Of a stretch of 64,000 nt of DNA, positions 17,750 through 26,862 are shown piece by piece. This DNA comes from Gordonia sediminis (GTDB lineage: Bacteria; Actinomycetota; Actinomycetes; Mycobacteriales; Mycobacteriaceae). The notes under the pieces were generated by a model. That model made no database searches and had not been told where the DNA came from. It was given only the letters and a program-made list of their open reading frames with translations. The DNA lies in contig RZUM01000002.1 of NCBI GenBank assembly GCA_004193205.1, positions 620,001 to 684,000 on the forward strand. Reading direction: 5' to 3'. The translations under genes were made by a program, and so were the position numbers. Numbering within the stretch: the stretch's first letter is position 1; each line of letters begins with the position of its first letter.

Positions 17750-18259
17750 TCAGAGGTTCTTCTTGACCCAGTCGGCCGCGTATTCGGCCTCGGCCCGGAA
17801 CAGGTTGACGAGGTTGACCAGCATCAGCTGTTCGAGTTTGCCGTTGATGAAGGGGATGTACACCTTCACCTCGGTGGTCTTGCGGATGGTGCAGCCGGTT
17901 TCGGTGGGCACCAGTTCCTGCCAGCCGTTGAGGCTGCCCGGCCCGGCCGGGATGGATGCCGTGTAGTCACCCTTGGTGAGGTCCGGGTCGAATGCGCCGA
18001 ACGACTCCTCGCGGGTGATGACCATGTCCTTCATCAACACGGTCTGGGCGAGCGGTGGGAGCTGGTGGCGACCGATGGTCTGCTTGAGGACGACTCGCAT
18101 ACCCGTCTCGTCGGAGAGGAAGGAGTCGACCTCGCAGTGCGGCGAGATCATCTGGAATCCCGCCATCATGTCTTCCCAGTACTTCAGGGTGCTCTGCGCT
18201 TGAAAGAGCTTCTCCGCTGGTTCGGTGAAGCGCGCCGAATAGCTGAGCCGTCGTGCCAT
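17750..18259 (-). CDS. DUF2505 START-like protein (copy 1)
   Basis: 169 residues, DUF2505 family, a helix-grip fold of the START/SRPBCC superfamily. It opens MARRLSYSARFTEPAEKLFQ and has the paired FINGKLEQLMLVNLVNL C-terminal helix that lines a hydrophobic cavity in such folds. It is a diverged tandem paralogue of the next gene upstream (both have the PF-x-G-GK-x-E pattern before the last helix). Role unknown; lipid or polyketide binding is a family-level guess. Corresponds to remembered Rv0481c. Confidence 0.82.
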   Translation of the reverse strand: MARRLSYSARFTEPAEKLFQAQSTLKYWEDMMAGFQMISPHCEVDSFLSDETGMRVVLKQTIGRHQLPPLAQTVLMKDMVITREESFGAFDPDLTKGDYTASIPAGPGSLNGWQELVPTETGCTIRKTTEVKVYIPFINGKLEQLMLVNLVNLFRAEAEYAADWVKKNL

Positions 18260-18274
18260 GACGTACAGGCTACG

Positions 18275-18769
18275 TTACCGATTCGTTGCCTCCCAATTCA
18301 TCGTGTTTTCGTGTTCCGCGTCGAGAAGGGCGATCAGCTGCTCGATGATCGCCTTCTCGATCTTGCCGCCGACGAACGGGATCGGCACCTCGACGGTGGC
18401 GGAGTACCGGGTCGTGGCGGGATCGTTGCTGGTCAGGACGGTGCCGTGGACTTTGGCGGGGGTACCGGCGACGGTCGCGGTGATCTCTCCGGTTATTCGG
18501 TCCCCGGCCCAGGTGAAGATGTTGTGACGCGGAATGTGTGCGTCACCCGACAATGCCGCCGACACCATCGACGGCAGCTTGTCCGCCGGCACGCCCTGCT
18601 TCAGGTACACCGTCACCGTGTCGTCGACGTGATGGAAGGACTCCAGCACGCCGTGGCTGGCGTTGATGGCTTCGAGGAGATCGTGCCAATACTGCTCGGT
18701 CGTCAGCACCTCCCACAGTCGCTGTACCGAGAAGGGATAGGACACCGTGTGTTCCATCTTGCTGGCCAT
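18275..18769 (-). CDS. DUF2505 START-like protein (copy 2)
   Basis: 164 residues, same DUF2505 fold as its downstream neighbour: MEHTVSYPFSVQRLWEVLTTEQYW at the N-terminus is the classic SRPBCC opening helix and IPFVGGKIEKAIIEQLIALL the closing helix. The spacing to copy 1 is 15 bp, so the pair is co-transcribed. A duplication in place is the simplest origin. Confidence 0.82.
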   Translation of the reverse strand: MASKMEHTVSYPFSVQRLWEVLTTEQYWHDLLEAINASHGVLESFHHVDDTVTVYLKQGVPADKLPSMVSAALSGDAHIPRHNIFTWAGDRITGEITATVAGTPAKVHGTVLTSNDPATTRYSATVEVPIPFVGGKIEKAIIEQLIALLDAEHENTMNWEATNR

Positions 18770-18845
18770 GGGATGAGGCTACCGGCTGGCGATCGCGCCG
18801 CCCGGGAGGCGGCCCCTTTCACCGACTGCGACTAGCGTTACCCCG

Positions 18846-19910
18846 GTGACGACAACCCTTCTCGCCGCACTGACCACACTGCGTCTGGGCGGTCCGGCAC
18901 GGGCACTCGTCCGCTGCCCCGACACCCGCACGCTGGTGGACGAGATCTCGGCACTCGACCGTGCCGGTGAGCGGGCCCTGGTGGTCGGCGGCGGGTCGAA
19001 TCTGGTCGTCGCCGACGAGGGGTTCGACGGGACCGCCGTCCTCGTCCGTAGTACCGGGGTGAGGTTCGGGACGGGCCGCGAGTCGGGCCGCGCGCACGTC
19101 ACCGCCGACGCCGGGGTCGCCTGGGATGACCTGGTCGGCGCCACCCTGGAAACCGGGTTCGGTGGGTTGGAGTGCCTGTCCGGGATTCCGGGTGCCGCGG
19201 GCACGACACCGGTGCAGAATGTCGGCGCCTACGGCGTCGAGGTCGCCGACGTGTTGCGCAGCGTGCAGGTCCTCGATCGTCGGACGGCCTCGCTGCGGTG
19301 GGTGTCCCCGTCGGAGCTCGGTCTCGGGTACCGGACGAGCCGGCTGAAGTACCGCGACGAGTTCGTGGTGGTGGCGGTCTCGTTCTGGCTGAACGAGAAC
19401 CGGGTCTCCCAACCCCTGCGCTACCGCGAGTTGTCGTCGGCGTTGGGTGTCGAACCGGGCGACACCGCCGACGCGTTCGCGGTCCGCGAGGAAGTGCTCG
19501 CGCTGCGACGCGGCAAGGGCATGGTGCTCGACGACGACGACCACGACACCTGGAGCGCCGGCTCCTTCTTCACCAACCCGATCGTCACCGCGCAGGAGGC
19601 GCCCGCCGTCCTGCACCGCATCCGTAGTCGGGTCGGCGAGGACATCACGGTGCCGACCTATCCGGAACCGGCCGGCGGGATGAAGCTGTCGGCGGGTTGG
19701 CTGATCGAGCGGGCCGGCTATGCGCGCGGCTACCCCGGCCCCGCCTCCCCGGTCCGGCTCTCGACGAAACACACACTGGCGCTGACCAACCGCGGCGATG
19801 CGACCACCGAGGAGCTGCTCGACCTCGCGCGCGACGTGCGCGCCGGGGTGCAGGCGGCGTTCGGGTTGACGCTGCATCCCGAACCCGTGCTGGTGAACTG
19901 TTCGTTGTAG
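18846..19910 (+). CDS. murB: UDP-N-acetylenolpyruvoylglucosamine reductase
   Basis: Reduces UDP-GlcNAc-enolpyruvate to UDP-MurNAc with NADPH and FAD, the second committed step of peptidoglycan synthesis. 354 residues: FAD-binding VVGGGSNLVVADEGFDG near residue 40-55, GLECLSGIPGAAGTTPVQNVGAYG near 115-135, YRxSRLK-type YRTSRLKYRD near 162, and SAGSFFTNPIV with the catalytic serine near 238. The C-terminal PEPVLVN is typical. GTG start. Corresponds to remembered Rv0482. Confidence 0.97.
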   Translation: MTTTLLAALTTLRLGGPARALVRCPDTRTLVDEISALDRAGERALVVGGGSNLVVADEGFDGTAVLVRSTGVRFGTGRESGRAHVTADAGVAWDDLVGATLETGFGGLECLSGIPGAAGTTPVQNVGAYGVEVADVLRSVQVLDRRTASLRWVSPSELGLGYRTSRLKYRDEFVVVAVSFWLNENRVSQPLRYRELSSALGVEPGDTADAFAVREEVLALRRGKGMVLDDDDHDTWSAGSFFTNPIVTAQEAPAVLHRIRSRVGEDITVPTYPEPAGGMKLSAGWLIERAGYARGYPGPASPVRLSTKHTLALTNRGDATTEELLDLARDVRAGVQAAFGLTLHPEPVLVNCSL

Positions 19911-19943
19911 ATCTGCAGCGACACGCACAGAGTTCTTGTGTGT

Positions 19944-21014
19944 TCAGACGCTGGCCGGCGCGAGATCGGCGAGGATCTCGTCGAGCAGTGCGTTGAAACG
20001 ATCCGCCGCCTCGATGCTCGACATGTGCCCGACACCGTCGAACACCACCAGGTCGCGCAGAGCCCCGTTGCGCCGCAGCACCTCGGCCATCTGTTCGGCG
20101 TGGGCCGGCGGGGTCAGTCGGTCCTCGGTGCCGACGACGACGGTGGTCGGCACGCGAAGCGCCTCGAGGCCGGCGGTCACGTCGAGGGTGCCCATCGCCG
20201 ATCCCCACCCGGCCCGTGATCGCGGTGGGCACGCCGCGATCATCTCGTCGACGAAGTCGACGTGCGCCTTGCGTGCGTGCGGGCCGAGCGCGATGTAGTG
20301 CGAGAGCCACGCGGTGCGACCGGAGCGCAGCAACGGCATGGGCGTGCTGGTGAACAGCTTGGCGACGAGGGGCTCGAAGGGCTTCGAGTAGCGGGGAAGG
20401 TCGGCGGGTAGCAGGAGATGATTCGTCAGGACCGCCATGGCCGCGGTGGAGGTGAGGACCACCCCGGAGACCCGCGACGCCACGGTGTCGGGGTGCTGCG
20501 CCGCCCACGACATGATCGTCATGCCGCCCATGCTGTGGCCGACGAGGAGCGCGCGCCGCCCGTCCGGCACGACCTCCGCCAGTACCGCGTCGAGATCGCG
20601 GCCGAGCATCGCGATCGTGGGCCGGGTGCGGCCGAGCTCGCTGCGGCCGTGTCCGCGCTGGTCGTAGGCGACCACCGGGCGCGTCCGGGCGAGGTGGTTG
20701 ATCTGCGGATACCAGTAGCCGGTGTTGCAGGTCCAGCCGTGGACCAGGACGACGATGTCGTCGTCGGACCCGGCGTCGTCGGGACCGTAGTGCTCGACGT
20801 TGATGCGCGCACCGTCGGAGGTCTCGACCCACTCGCGCCGCAACCCGCTCGTCGGTGCGGCCAGCAGCTCGTCCGGGCCGTCGTCGACGGCGCGTTCGGC
20901 GCGGAATGCGTCACGCAGCAGTCCGGCGGCGACGGTCCCCATCCCCACCGCCACGGCGGTGGCACCGGCCACCGCGACACCACCGGCGGCGATCGCCAGC
21001 GTTCGTCTCTTCAT
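19944..21014 (-). CDS. Alpha/beta hydrolase with N-terminal membrane anchor or signal
   Basis: 356 residues. The first 35 hold KRR and a long Ala/Gly/Val hydrophobic stretch, a signal anchor. The hydrolase domain shows the oxyanion VLVHGWTCNTGYW, YDQRGHGRS, nucleophile Ser in VGHSMGGMT, Asp in VVVGTEDRLTPP and His in DGVGHMSSIE. ATG at 21014 follows a strong AGGAGG at about nine bases. Typical of mycobacterial esterase or peroxidase-like hydrolases; substrate unknown. It is inserted here relative to the mycobacterial order. Confidence 0.88.
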   Translation of the reverse strand: MKRRTLAIAAGGVAVAGATAVAVGMGTVAAGLLRDAFRAERAVDDGPDELLAAPTSGLRREWVETSDGARINVEHYGPDDAGSDDDIVVLVHGWTCNTGYWYPQINHLARTRPVVAYDQRGHGRSELGRTRPTIAMLGRDLDAVLAEVVPDGRRALLVGHSMGGMTIMSWAAQHPDTVASRVSGVVLTSTAAMAVLTNHLLLPADLPRYSKPFEPLVAKLFTSTPMPLLRSGRTAWLSHYIALGPHARKAHVDFVDEMIAACPPRSRAGWGSAMGTLDVTAGLEALRVPTTVVVGTEDRLTPPAHAEQMAEVLRRNGALRDLVVFDGVGHMSSIEAADRFNALLDEILADLAPASV

Positions 21015-21077
21015 CGCTTTTCCCCTCCTGGATGTGATTTCTCTGTCTCCCCCGAGACCCATCCGACGAGACCGTTG

Positions 21078-21875
21078 TCAGCCCGAGAGTTCGGTGCCGG
21101 TCGTCTCGGTGGCCTTGTCGGCGCTGACCTGCCCACCTTTGACCTCACCGTCGGCCTTCGCCGCGTCGAAGTAGGTGGAGGCCTCACCGATGGCGTGTGA
21201 GATCTGGGTGTCGAGGGCCTTGCGGAAGGTCGTCTCGACGATCTCGTGCGCCATGGGGCGCACCGTCTGGATCAGCTCGGCCATCTTGCTGATCTGCTCT
21301 TCACCGAGGTCGGGCAGGTTCTCGTCGAAGTACTTGTCGGTGATGATCGCGACGAAACTCCTCGCGACGTCCTCGAGGTCGTCCTGGACGCGGACCCAAC
21401 GGTCCAGCAGGGTGTCGATGTCGATGCCGGCCTTCACCAGCGTCTCGGCACCTTCGAGCACCTCGGGGTTACGGATCGCGAAGTGCGCGCCTTCCTTGGC
21501 GAGCAACCCCAACTTCTGGCTCAACGCGATCGAGCGGTCGGTGGCGTTGAGCGTCTTGCGCAGCTCGGTGATGGTGATCGTCGCCGCGCGCTTGAAGTTG
21601 CGGAAACGGCCACCCTTGGGCGCCCCGCGCAGCACCTGTTCGACCCGCATGCCGTAATGCGCGGCATGCAGCAGCTCGCTGATCGTCGCGAACGTGTAGC
21701 CGCGCTCCAGCATGCGGGAGATGAGGTTGAGCCGCACGAGGTGCTCGTCGGAGTACCAGCCGGTCCGGCCGCGGATCGTCGGGGGCGGCAGCAGGCCACG
21801 GTCCTGATAGACGCGGATGTTGCGCACACTGACCCCGGACGCCTCGGCCAGGTCGTTGATCCGATACTCCGCCAC
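21078..21875 (-). CDS. MerR-family transcriptional regulator
   Basis: 265 residues beginning with GTG at 21875. The N-terminal MerR DNA-binding domain (YRINDLAEASGVSVRNIRVYQDRGLLPPP) is complete, but the C-terminal half is long and helical with no cysteine cluster, so it is not a metal sensor of the MerR/CueR type. The effector is unknown. It follows the DUF2516 gene on the same strand after 22 bp, so the two could be co-transcribed. Confidence 0.88.
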   Translation of the reverse strand: MAEYRINDLAEASGVSVRNIRVYQDRGLLPPPTIRGRTGWYSDEHLVRLNLISRMLERGYTFATISELLHAAHYGMRVEQVLRGAPKGGRFRNFKRAATITITELRKTLNATDRSIALSQKLGLLAKEGAHFAIRNPEVLEGAETLVKAGIDIDTLLDRWVRVQDDLEDVARSFVAIITDKYFDENLPDLGEEQISKMAELIQTVRPMAHEIVETTFRKALDTQISHAIGEASTYFDAAKADGEVKGGQVSADKATETTGTELSG

Positions 21876-21897
21876 CCCGCCAGTGTATTTCGTCCGG

Positions 21898-22212
21898 TCA
21901 GGCCTTCTTACCGAACCACGACTTGCCCTGGATCGCGTCGACGCGCGGACGCACGTCCACCAGGTAGACCAGCATCGCCACCACACCGATGATGCCGAGG
22001 AACCCCACCGCGCCGAACACCCAGATGAACAGAGTGGCGCCGGCCAGGATCGACACCCAGATGACCTTGCTCTGCCGATCGACGGCGGGAAAAGCGTCGG
22101 ACCGTTGTATCGCGGCGTGCACGAGCGCAACCGCCGACGCCACGCCGGCCGCCACGGTCAGGAGGAGCAGGATCAGTCCCTGCCCGTAGGCCATCACACT
22201 GAAGAAATCCAC
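21898..22212 (-). CDS. DUF2516 small membrane protein
   Basis: 104 residues with two or three hydrophobic helices (GLILLLLTVAAGVASAVALV and WVSILAGATLFIWVFG onward to LGIIGVVAMLVYLVDVRPR) and a basic tail SWFGKKA. DUF2516 proteins are actinobacterial integral-membrane proteins of unknown role. The position next to hbhA agrees with remembered Rv0476. Confidence 0.85.
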   Translation of the reverse strand: MDFFSVMAYGQGLILLLLTVAAGVASAVALVHAAIQRSDAFPAVDRQSKVIWVSILAGATLFIWVFGAVGFLGIIGVVAMLVYLVDVRPRVDAIQGKSWFGKKA

Positions 22213-22315
22213 GTGTCCAGCTTAGTGGGTTTTCGGACAGCACCACTTGGGACGAGTCGGGTAATCCGGCCCCTGGGCCCTTACGGCACGTGCGTGTCGG
22301 ACACCCCAAGCCTGG

Positions 22316-23287
22316 TCAGGCGTCTGCCGACGGGGCGGCCGGCGCCTTTTTCGCCGGGGCCTTTTTCGCCGGAGCCTTCTTCGCTGCGGTCGTGGCCGAG
22401 GTTTCCTTCGCCGGAGTCTTCTTCGCGGGCGCCTTCTTCGCCGGAGCCTTCTTCGCGGGCGCCTTCTGCGCGGCGGTCCTCGCGGGGGCCTTCTTCGCAG
22501 GGACCTTCGTCGGTTCGACGTCCTCGACCGCCTTCTTGGCCGGGGCCTTGGTCGCGCTCGCCTTCTTGGCCGGGGCCTTCGCTGCCGCCTTCTTGGCCGG
22601 GGCCGTTGCTGAAGGCGTCTTCTTGGCGGGTGCCTTCGCCGCCGTCTTCTTGGCCGGCGCCTTGGTCGCCGTCGCCTTCTTGACCGGGGTCGGAGCCGGG
22701 GCCTCCGTCGGGGCAGGCGCCTCCGTCGCCGGTGTCTCCTCGGCCGGCGCCTCCTCGGTCGGCGGCAGCGTCACCTCGTCGGCCTTGGCGGGGCCCAGGC
22801 CGGCCAGCGCCGCCGCGCGTTCGCCCACGGCCCGGGTCTGACCGGAGATCGTGCCCAACGCATCTTCGGTCAGGCCGACGGCATCGTTGTAGACCTTCTC
22901 GAGTCGCGGCAGACTCTCCCCGACGATGGGCTGGGACCGCAGCTTGTCGACGACCTCTTCGCGACGTTCCGACAGCGCAGTGAGCAGGCCGGCCGCGACC
23001 GCGAGATACGCCTCGGCAACCTTGCGCAGTTCTTCCGGGCTGAACCGGGTGAGCAGGTCGTCGATCTCGGCGGGGACCTCGATCGGCAGCGACGACAGTT
23101 TCGACCTCGCATCCTCGAACAACGCCAGCGCGGAGTCGCGCGTCTCATCGACTCTGCTCTGAGCCCTCGCCTGAGCCTCGCCGAGCCGCCGCTGGGCCTC
23201 GCCGCCCGCGGCCTCGCCGCGTTCACGCAGCTCGGTGAGCAGCGCGGTCACCTGTTCGATCACGGTGGTCAACGGGTTCTCCGGCAT
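22316..23287 (-). CDS. hbhA: HbhA-type heparin-binding/adhesin-like protein with long Lys-rich tail
   Basis: 323 residues. Residues 1-150 are a helical coiled-coil region like mycobacterial HbhA (VIEQVTALLTELRERGEAA, FSPEELRKVAEAYLAVA, PRLEKVYNDAVGLTEDALG). From about 200 to the end it is a Lys/Ala/Pro tail of many APAKK repeats. In mycobacteria HbhA is surface-exposed, binds heparan sulfate through a Lys-rich tail and helps intracytosolic lipid inclusion formation; the M. tuberculosis protein is only 199 residues, so this tail is much longer. ATG at 23287 follows AAGGAG. It lies 4 bp behind the XRE regulator gene, one operon. Confidence 0.88.
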   Translation of the reverse strand: MPENPLTTVIEQVTALLTELRERGEAAGGEAQRRLGEAQARAQSRVDETRDSALALFEDARSKLSSLPIEVPAEIDDLLTRFSPEELRKVAEAYLAVAAGLLTALSERREEVVDKLRSQPIVGESLPRLEKVYNDAVGLTEDALGTISGQTRAVGERAAALAGLGPAKADEVTLPPTEEAPAEETPATEAPAPTEAPAPTPVKKATATKAPAKKTAAKAPAKKTPSATAPAKKAAAKAPAKKASATKAPAKKAVEDVEPTKVPAKKAPARTAAQKAPAKKAPAKKAPAKKTPAKETSATTAAKKAPAKKAPAKKAPAAPSADA

Positions 23288-23291
23288 GGCT

Positions 23292-23753
23292 TCACTCCTT
23301 GGCGTCGGCGTTCTCTTTTCGAAATGATTCGTAGATCTCGAGCAGCATCTGCTTCTGCCGCTCGTTGATCGATCCATCGGCGAGCAACGCGTCACGGACC
23401 GGGCTGGCGGGACGTTCTTCGAGGATCCCGGCGCGAACGTATAACACCTCGGCCGAGAGCCGCAGCCCCTTCGCGATCTGGGCCAATACCTCGGCCGACG
23501 GTTTCCGCAGGCCTCGCTCGATCTGGCTCAGATACGGGTTGCTGACACCCGCCCGCTCGGCGAGCTGGCGCAGCGACACCTCGGCCGCGACACGTTGGGA
23601 CCGGATGAAGGCACCGATGTCCTGGGCGGCGGTGGCCACGGCATCCTGGGCGGCACTGGCCACCGTCTCGACGGGCCCGTTCGCAGGGTCGTCGTCATCC
23701 GGCGGCACATCACCGGCGACCGCATCGGTGGGGTCCACTGCGTCCGGTTTCAT
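23292..23753 (-). CDS. XRE-family regulator upstream of hbhA
   Basis: 153 residues: an acidic N-terminal extension, an XRE helix-turn-helix (LRQLAERAGVSNPYLSQIERG, about residues 61-81) and a C-terminal helical segment. Equivalent to remembered Rv0474 by position and length. It is the first gene of the XRE-hbhA operon and sits 42 bp downstream of the shared TGCWAGCA operator motif, so autoregulation is likely (inference). Confidence 0.9.
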   Translation of the reverse strand: MKPDAVDPTDAVAGDVPPDDDDPANGPVETVASAAQDAVATAAQDIGAFIRSQRVAAEVSLRQLAERAGVSNPYLSQIERGLRKPSAEVLAQIAKGLRLSAEVLYVRAGILEERPASPVRDALLADGSINERQKQMLLEIYESFRKENADAKE

Positions 23754-23794
23754 GCCACTCCCGTTCAGTTCCTCACCATCAGTATCTGCGGGAG

Positions 23795-23812
23795 TGCTAG
23801 CACGTGCAAGCA
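23795..23812. promoter_or_regulatory. Operator candidate upstream of XRE-hbhA
   Basis: TGCTAGCA-CG-TGCAAGCA: two head-to-tail copies of TGCWAGCA, the first a perfect 8-bp palindrome, in the 71-bp gap between the DUF445 gene end and the XRE start. The same elements recur upstream of the second HbhA-like gene at 29726-29754. Confidence 0.55.
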
Positions 23813-23824
23813 GGACACGCGACG

Positions 23825-25162
23825 TCAGCCGAAGATCAGCACCGAGACCGTGTAGATCGCGAGCCCCGCGAGTGACCCGACGACGGTGCCGTTGATACGG
23901 ATGAATTGCAGATCACGACCGACCTGCAATTCGATCTTGCGGCTCGTGTCGTCGGCGTCCCAGCCCCGGACCGTGTCGGTGATCACCGAGATGATCTCCT
24001 CCGAGTAGTTGACCGCGACGTGTCGCGCCGCACGAGCCACCCACCCGTTCAGCTTCTCCTGCAACGGACGGTCGTCGCGGACCCTGACGCCGAGCTTGAT
24101 CACCGCATTCGACAACGAGTTGCGCAGCGTGTGGTTCGGATCGGCGAGCATCTGTTCGATGACCGCCTTGCCGGTCTTCCACGCCGTCGAGGCGGCGTTG
24201 GAGACCTCGTCGCGACCGATGAGCTCCTGTTTGATGCCCTCGAAGCGCTTGATCATCTCCGGGTCGTGCTGCAGGTCGTCGGCGAACCGTTCCACGAATT
24301 GATGCATCGAGCGGCGCACCTGATGCTGCGGATCGGTCTTGACCTTGTAGGTGAAGTCGACGAGTTCCCGATAGATCTTGTCACCGAGCAGGATGTTGAC
24401 GAACTTGGGTTTCCATGCGGGCCCGACATCCTGATCGATGATGCGATCGATGAGATCCTGACTGCCCAGCGCCCACTCGTGGGCACGGTCGCAGGCGAGC
24501 TGGAACACTGGCTCGAGCCGGTCCTCGGCGATGAGCTGGGTGATGATGCGGCCCAGCGGTTGGGCCCACTCCGGCTCCCCGGCCCACTTGATCGCGTATT
24601 CGATGAGCCGTTCGATGTCCTCGTCGCGCAGCATCTCGGCGGAAAGCGCGATGAGGCGCGCGGCCTCGTCGGAGACGCGAGGCGCGTTGACCGGATCGGC
24701 CAGCCAGGTCGACACGCGGCGCGGAAAGTCCAGGGTCATCGCCCGGTGTTCGATGACATCCGGTGTCATGAAGTTCTCTTCGATGAACCCGCCGAGCTGG
24801 TCACCGATGTCGTCCTTCTTCTTGCGGATCAGCGCGGTGTGCGGGATCGGCAGACCGAGCGGGTGCCGGAAGAGCGCGGTCACGGCGAACCAGTCGGCCA
24901 GGGCACCGACCATGCCCGCCTCCGACGCCGCACGGACGTAACCCACCCAGGCCGCGACATCGGTGCCGTCGCGGTGTTCGAGGTAGCGCGTGAACAGGTA
25001 GATCACCGCCGCGAGGACCAGGAACCCGGTCGCGACCACCTTCATCCGGCGCAGATCCCGACGACGCGCCGCGTCTCCCCCACCGTCACCGCCGAAGCCG
25101 AGCGAACTCTGCGATGGCCCGCTGCCGGCTCCGGAGACGCCCGGAACGACTGTTGACGTCAT
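23825..25162 (-). CDS. DUF445 membrane protein
   Basis: 445 residues with an N-terminal hydrophobic helix (VVATGFLVLAAVIYLFTRYLE), the DUF445 signature GMVGALADWFAVTALFRHPLG, a long soluble helical middle and a C-terminal membrane helix (VGSLAGLAIYTVSVLIFG). DUF445 proteins are inner-membrane proteins of unknown function. ATG at 25162 is chosen; a TTG 8 codons upstream would cross the TetR-divergent promoter. Corresponds to remembered Rv0473. Confidence 0.88.
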   Translation of the reverse strand: MTSTVVPGVSGAGSGPSQSSLGFGGDGGGDAARRRDLRRMKVVATGFLVLAAVIYLFTRYLEHRDGTDVAAWVGYVRAASEAGMVGALADWFAVTALFRHPLGLPIPHTALIRKKKDDIGDQLGGFIEENFMTPDVIEHRAMTLDFPRRVSTWLADPVNAPRVSDEAARLIALSAEMLRDEDIERLIEYAIKWAGEPEWAQPLGRIITQLIAEDRLEPVFQLACDRAHEWALGSQDLIDRIIDQDVGPAWKPKFVNILLGDKIYRELVDFTYKVKTDPQHQVRRSMHQFVERFADDLQHDPEMIKRFEGIKQELIGRDEVSNAASTAWKTGKAVIEQMLADPNHTLRNSLSNAVIKLGVRVRDDRPLQEKLNGWVARAARHVAVNYSEEIISVITDTVRGWDADDTSRKIELQVGRDLQFIRINGTVVGSLAGLAIYTVSVLIFG

Positions 25163-25197
25163 TGGACCAGTTTTACCAATCGGCAACTAGGCTAGCC
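25161..25197. promoter_or_regulatory. Dyads in the DUF445/TetR divergent promoter
   Basis: ATTGG (25161-25165) and CCAAT (25176-25180) form a perfect dyad with a 10-bp spacer, and GGCTAGCC at 25190-25197 is an 8-bp palindrome. They fill the 40-bp gap between divergent starts, so they are candidate TetR operators. Short arms keep confidence low. Confidence 0.35.
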
Positions 25198-25202
25198 AGG
25201 TG

Positions 25203-26054
25203 ATGGCCAGTCGCTCGAGTCCCGCCGCGGCAGCACGAGCCGCGATGTCGGCGGCTGCGAACGTCACCCGGGGAATCGAGCATGCGCTGCTGAGCACCGT
25301 CACCGATGTCGACGCCAAACCCGACGGACGCCGACAACGGTGGGAGAAGCACAAGCTCGCCCGGCGCACCGAACTGACCGACGGAACGATCGAGGCGGTC
25401 CGGGCGCTCGGGTCCGACGTCGGCATGGACGAGATCGCCGCGCACATCGGTGTGTCGAAGACCGTGCTCTACCGGTACTTCACCGACAAGACCGATCTCG
25501 GAGTGGCGACCGCGGTCCGCTTCTTCGAGACGACGCTGTTGCCACGGCTGACCGACGCGATCACCGACGACGTCGACGAGTACACGCTCGCGCGGACCGT
25601 CATCGGCGTCTACGTCAACGCGGTCGCCGACGAACCCAACCTCTACCGGTTCGCACTCGCGACGTCGCCGTCGGCTGCGGTGGCGGCCACGGCCGATTCC
25701 GAGAAACTCGTCGCCGCCCTGCTGACCAGCACCCTCACCGTGCGACTGACCGAACGCAACGCCGAGACCGCCGGGGCCGAGGTGTGGTCGTATGCGCTGC
25801 TCGGGGGGATCCAACGTGCCGTCGACTGGTGGATGGCCGATCGGACACTGCCGGTGGACGACCTCATCGACTACCTGACGATGATGTCGTGGAGCGCGAT
25901 CGTCGGGATCGCCGCGGTCAACGGGTCACGAGAGACCTTCGTCGCCGCGCCCCCGCCGCTACCGGATCCACCACTACCGGACCCACCACCGGATCCCGGA
26001 TCATCCTCGGCGCAGCCGCCGCCGGAAATGCCCGCCGACGAGGATGCCGGGTGA
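25203..26054 (+). CDS. TetR-family regulator with proline-rich tail
   Basis: 283 residues with an unusual 60-residue N-terminal extension before the HTH (MDEIAAHIGVSKTVLYRYFTDK, about residues 79-100), a ligand-binding helical domain, and a Pro/Asp-rich disordered tail (PPLPDPPLPDPPPDPG-type). The TGA overlaps the GTG of the SDR gene. GTG at 25200 is an equally possible start. Corresponds to remembered Rv0472c, divergent from the DUF445 gene. Confidence 0.88.
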   Translation: MASRSSPAAAARAAMSAAANVTRGIEHALLSTVTDVDAKPDGRRQRWEKHKLARRTELTDGTIEAVRALGSDVGMDEIAAHIGVSKTVLYRYFTDKTDLGVATAVRFFETTLLPRLTDAITDDVDEYTLARTVIGVYVNAVADEPNLYRFALATSPSAAVAATADSEKLVAALLTSTLTVRLTERNAETAGAEVWSYALLGGIQRAVDWWMADRTLPVDDLIDYLTMMSWSAIVGIAAVNGSRETFVAAPPPLPDPPLPDPPPDPGSSSAQPPPEMPADEDAG

Positions 26055-26836
26055 CCCGGACGGCACTGGTCACCGGCGGCAGCCGCGGGGTCGGTCAGGG
26101 GGTGGCGTCGGCGCTGGTCGACGACGGGTGGACGGTGTACGTGACGTCGCGGCACGGGACCGGACCCGACGGCACGGTCGCGATCGCGTGCGATCACACC
26201 GACGACGACGCCGTCGCCGAGGTGTTCACTCGGATCGGGCGCGAGGCCGGCGGGCTGGATGTACTCGTGAACAACGTCTGGGCCGCGCCCCGGGGCTTCG
26301 GCGGTTTCGCCGACCGGTTCTGGGAACGCCCGATCGATGATTGGGACACGCTGATCGCGGTCGGGCTGCGCGCCCAGTACGTGTCGTCGGTGCACGCCGC
26401 GCGGCTGATGGTGCCGCGGGGCAGTGGCCTGATCGCGTCGATCTCGTCCTTCGGTTCGCGCGGACACCTGCACTCGGTGCTCTACGGCGTGAGCAAGGCG
26501 GCGCTGGACAAGATGGCCTTCGACATGGGCGGCGAACTCGACGGCACCGGCGTGACTGCGGTGTCGCTGTGGCTCGGCCTGGTCCGCACCGCACTGGTGC
26601 TCTCGCTGGGTGTCGACGAGTTCGCCGGGTTCTCGCTGCGACGCGCCGAGGATCCGGAGTTCGTCGGCCGGGTGATCGCCGCACTCGCTGCCGACCCCGC
26701 GCTCGCCGAGTACAACGGGCACACGCTGGTCACCGCCGAACTCGGCGCCGGGTACGGCATCACCAACAACGATGGCACCGCACCCGACTCGCATCGCGGC
26801 GCATTTGGCGGCGGACCGCTCTTCCCTCCCCGGTGA
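26051..26836 (+). CDS. Short-chain dehydrogenase/reductase (SDR)
   Basis: 261 residues: cofactor loop GGSRGVG near residue 8, NNVWAAP in place of the usual NNAG, catalytic Ser in ASISSFGS, and YGVSKAALDK. The start codon overlaps the TetR stop (GTGA), so the two are translationally coupled and the regulator probably senses this enzyme's substrate or product. It resembles SDRs related to DHRS1 (NNVWAAP is common there). Substrate unknown. Confidence 0.88.
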   Translation: MTRTALVTGGSRGVGQGVASALVDDGWTVYVTSRHGTGPDGTVAIACDHTDDDAVAEVFTRIGREAGGLDVLVNNVWAAPRGFGGFADRFWERPIDDWDTLIAVGLRAQYVSSVHAARLMVPRGSGLIASISSFGSRGHLHSVLYGVSKAALDKMAFDMGGELDGTGVTAVSLWLGLVRTALVLSLGVDEFAGFSLRRAEDPEFVGRVIAALAADPALAEYNGHTLVTAELGAGYGITNNDGTAPDSHRGAFGGGPLFPPR

Positions 26837-26862
26837 CGGGGCCCGATGCAAACGATCCCGTG

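Noticed and set aside
22316-22720. Repeated GCCTTCTT/GGCCGGGGC-like tracts resembling a CRISPR or minisatellite
   Set aside because: They are codon repeats of the APAKK tail of HbhA; unequal units and no unique spacers.
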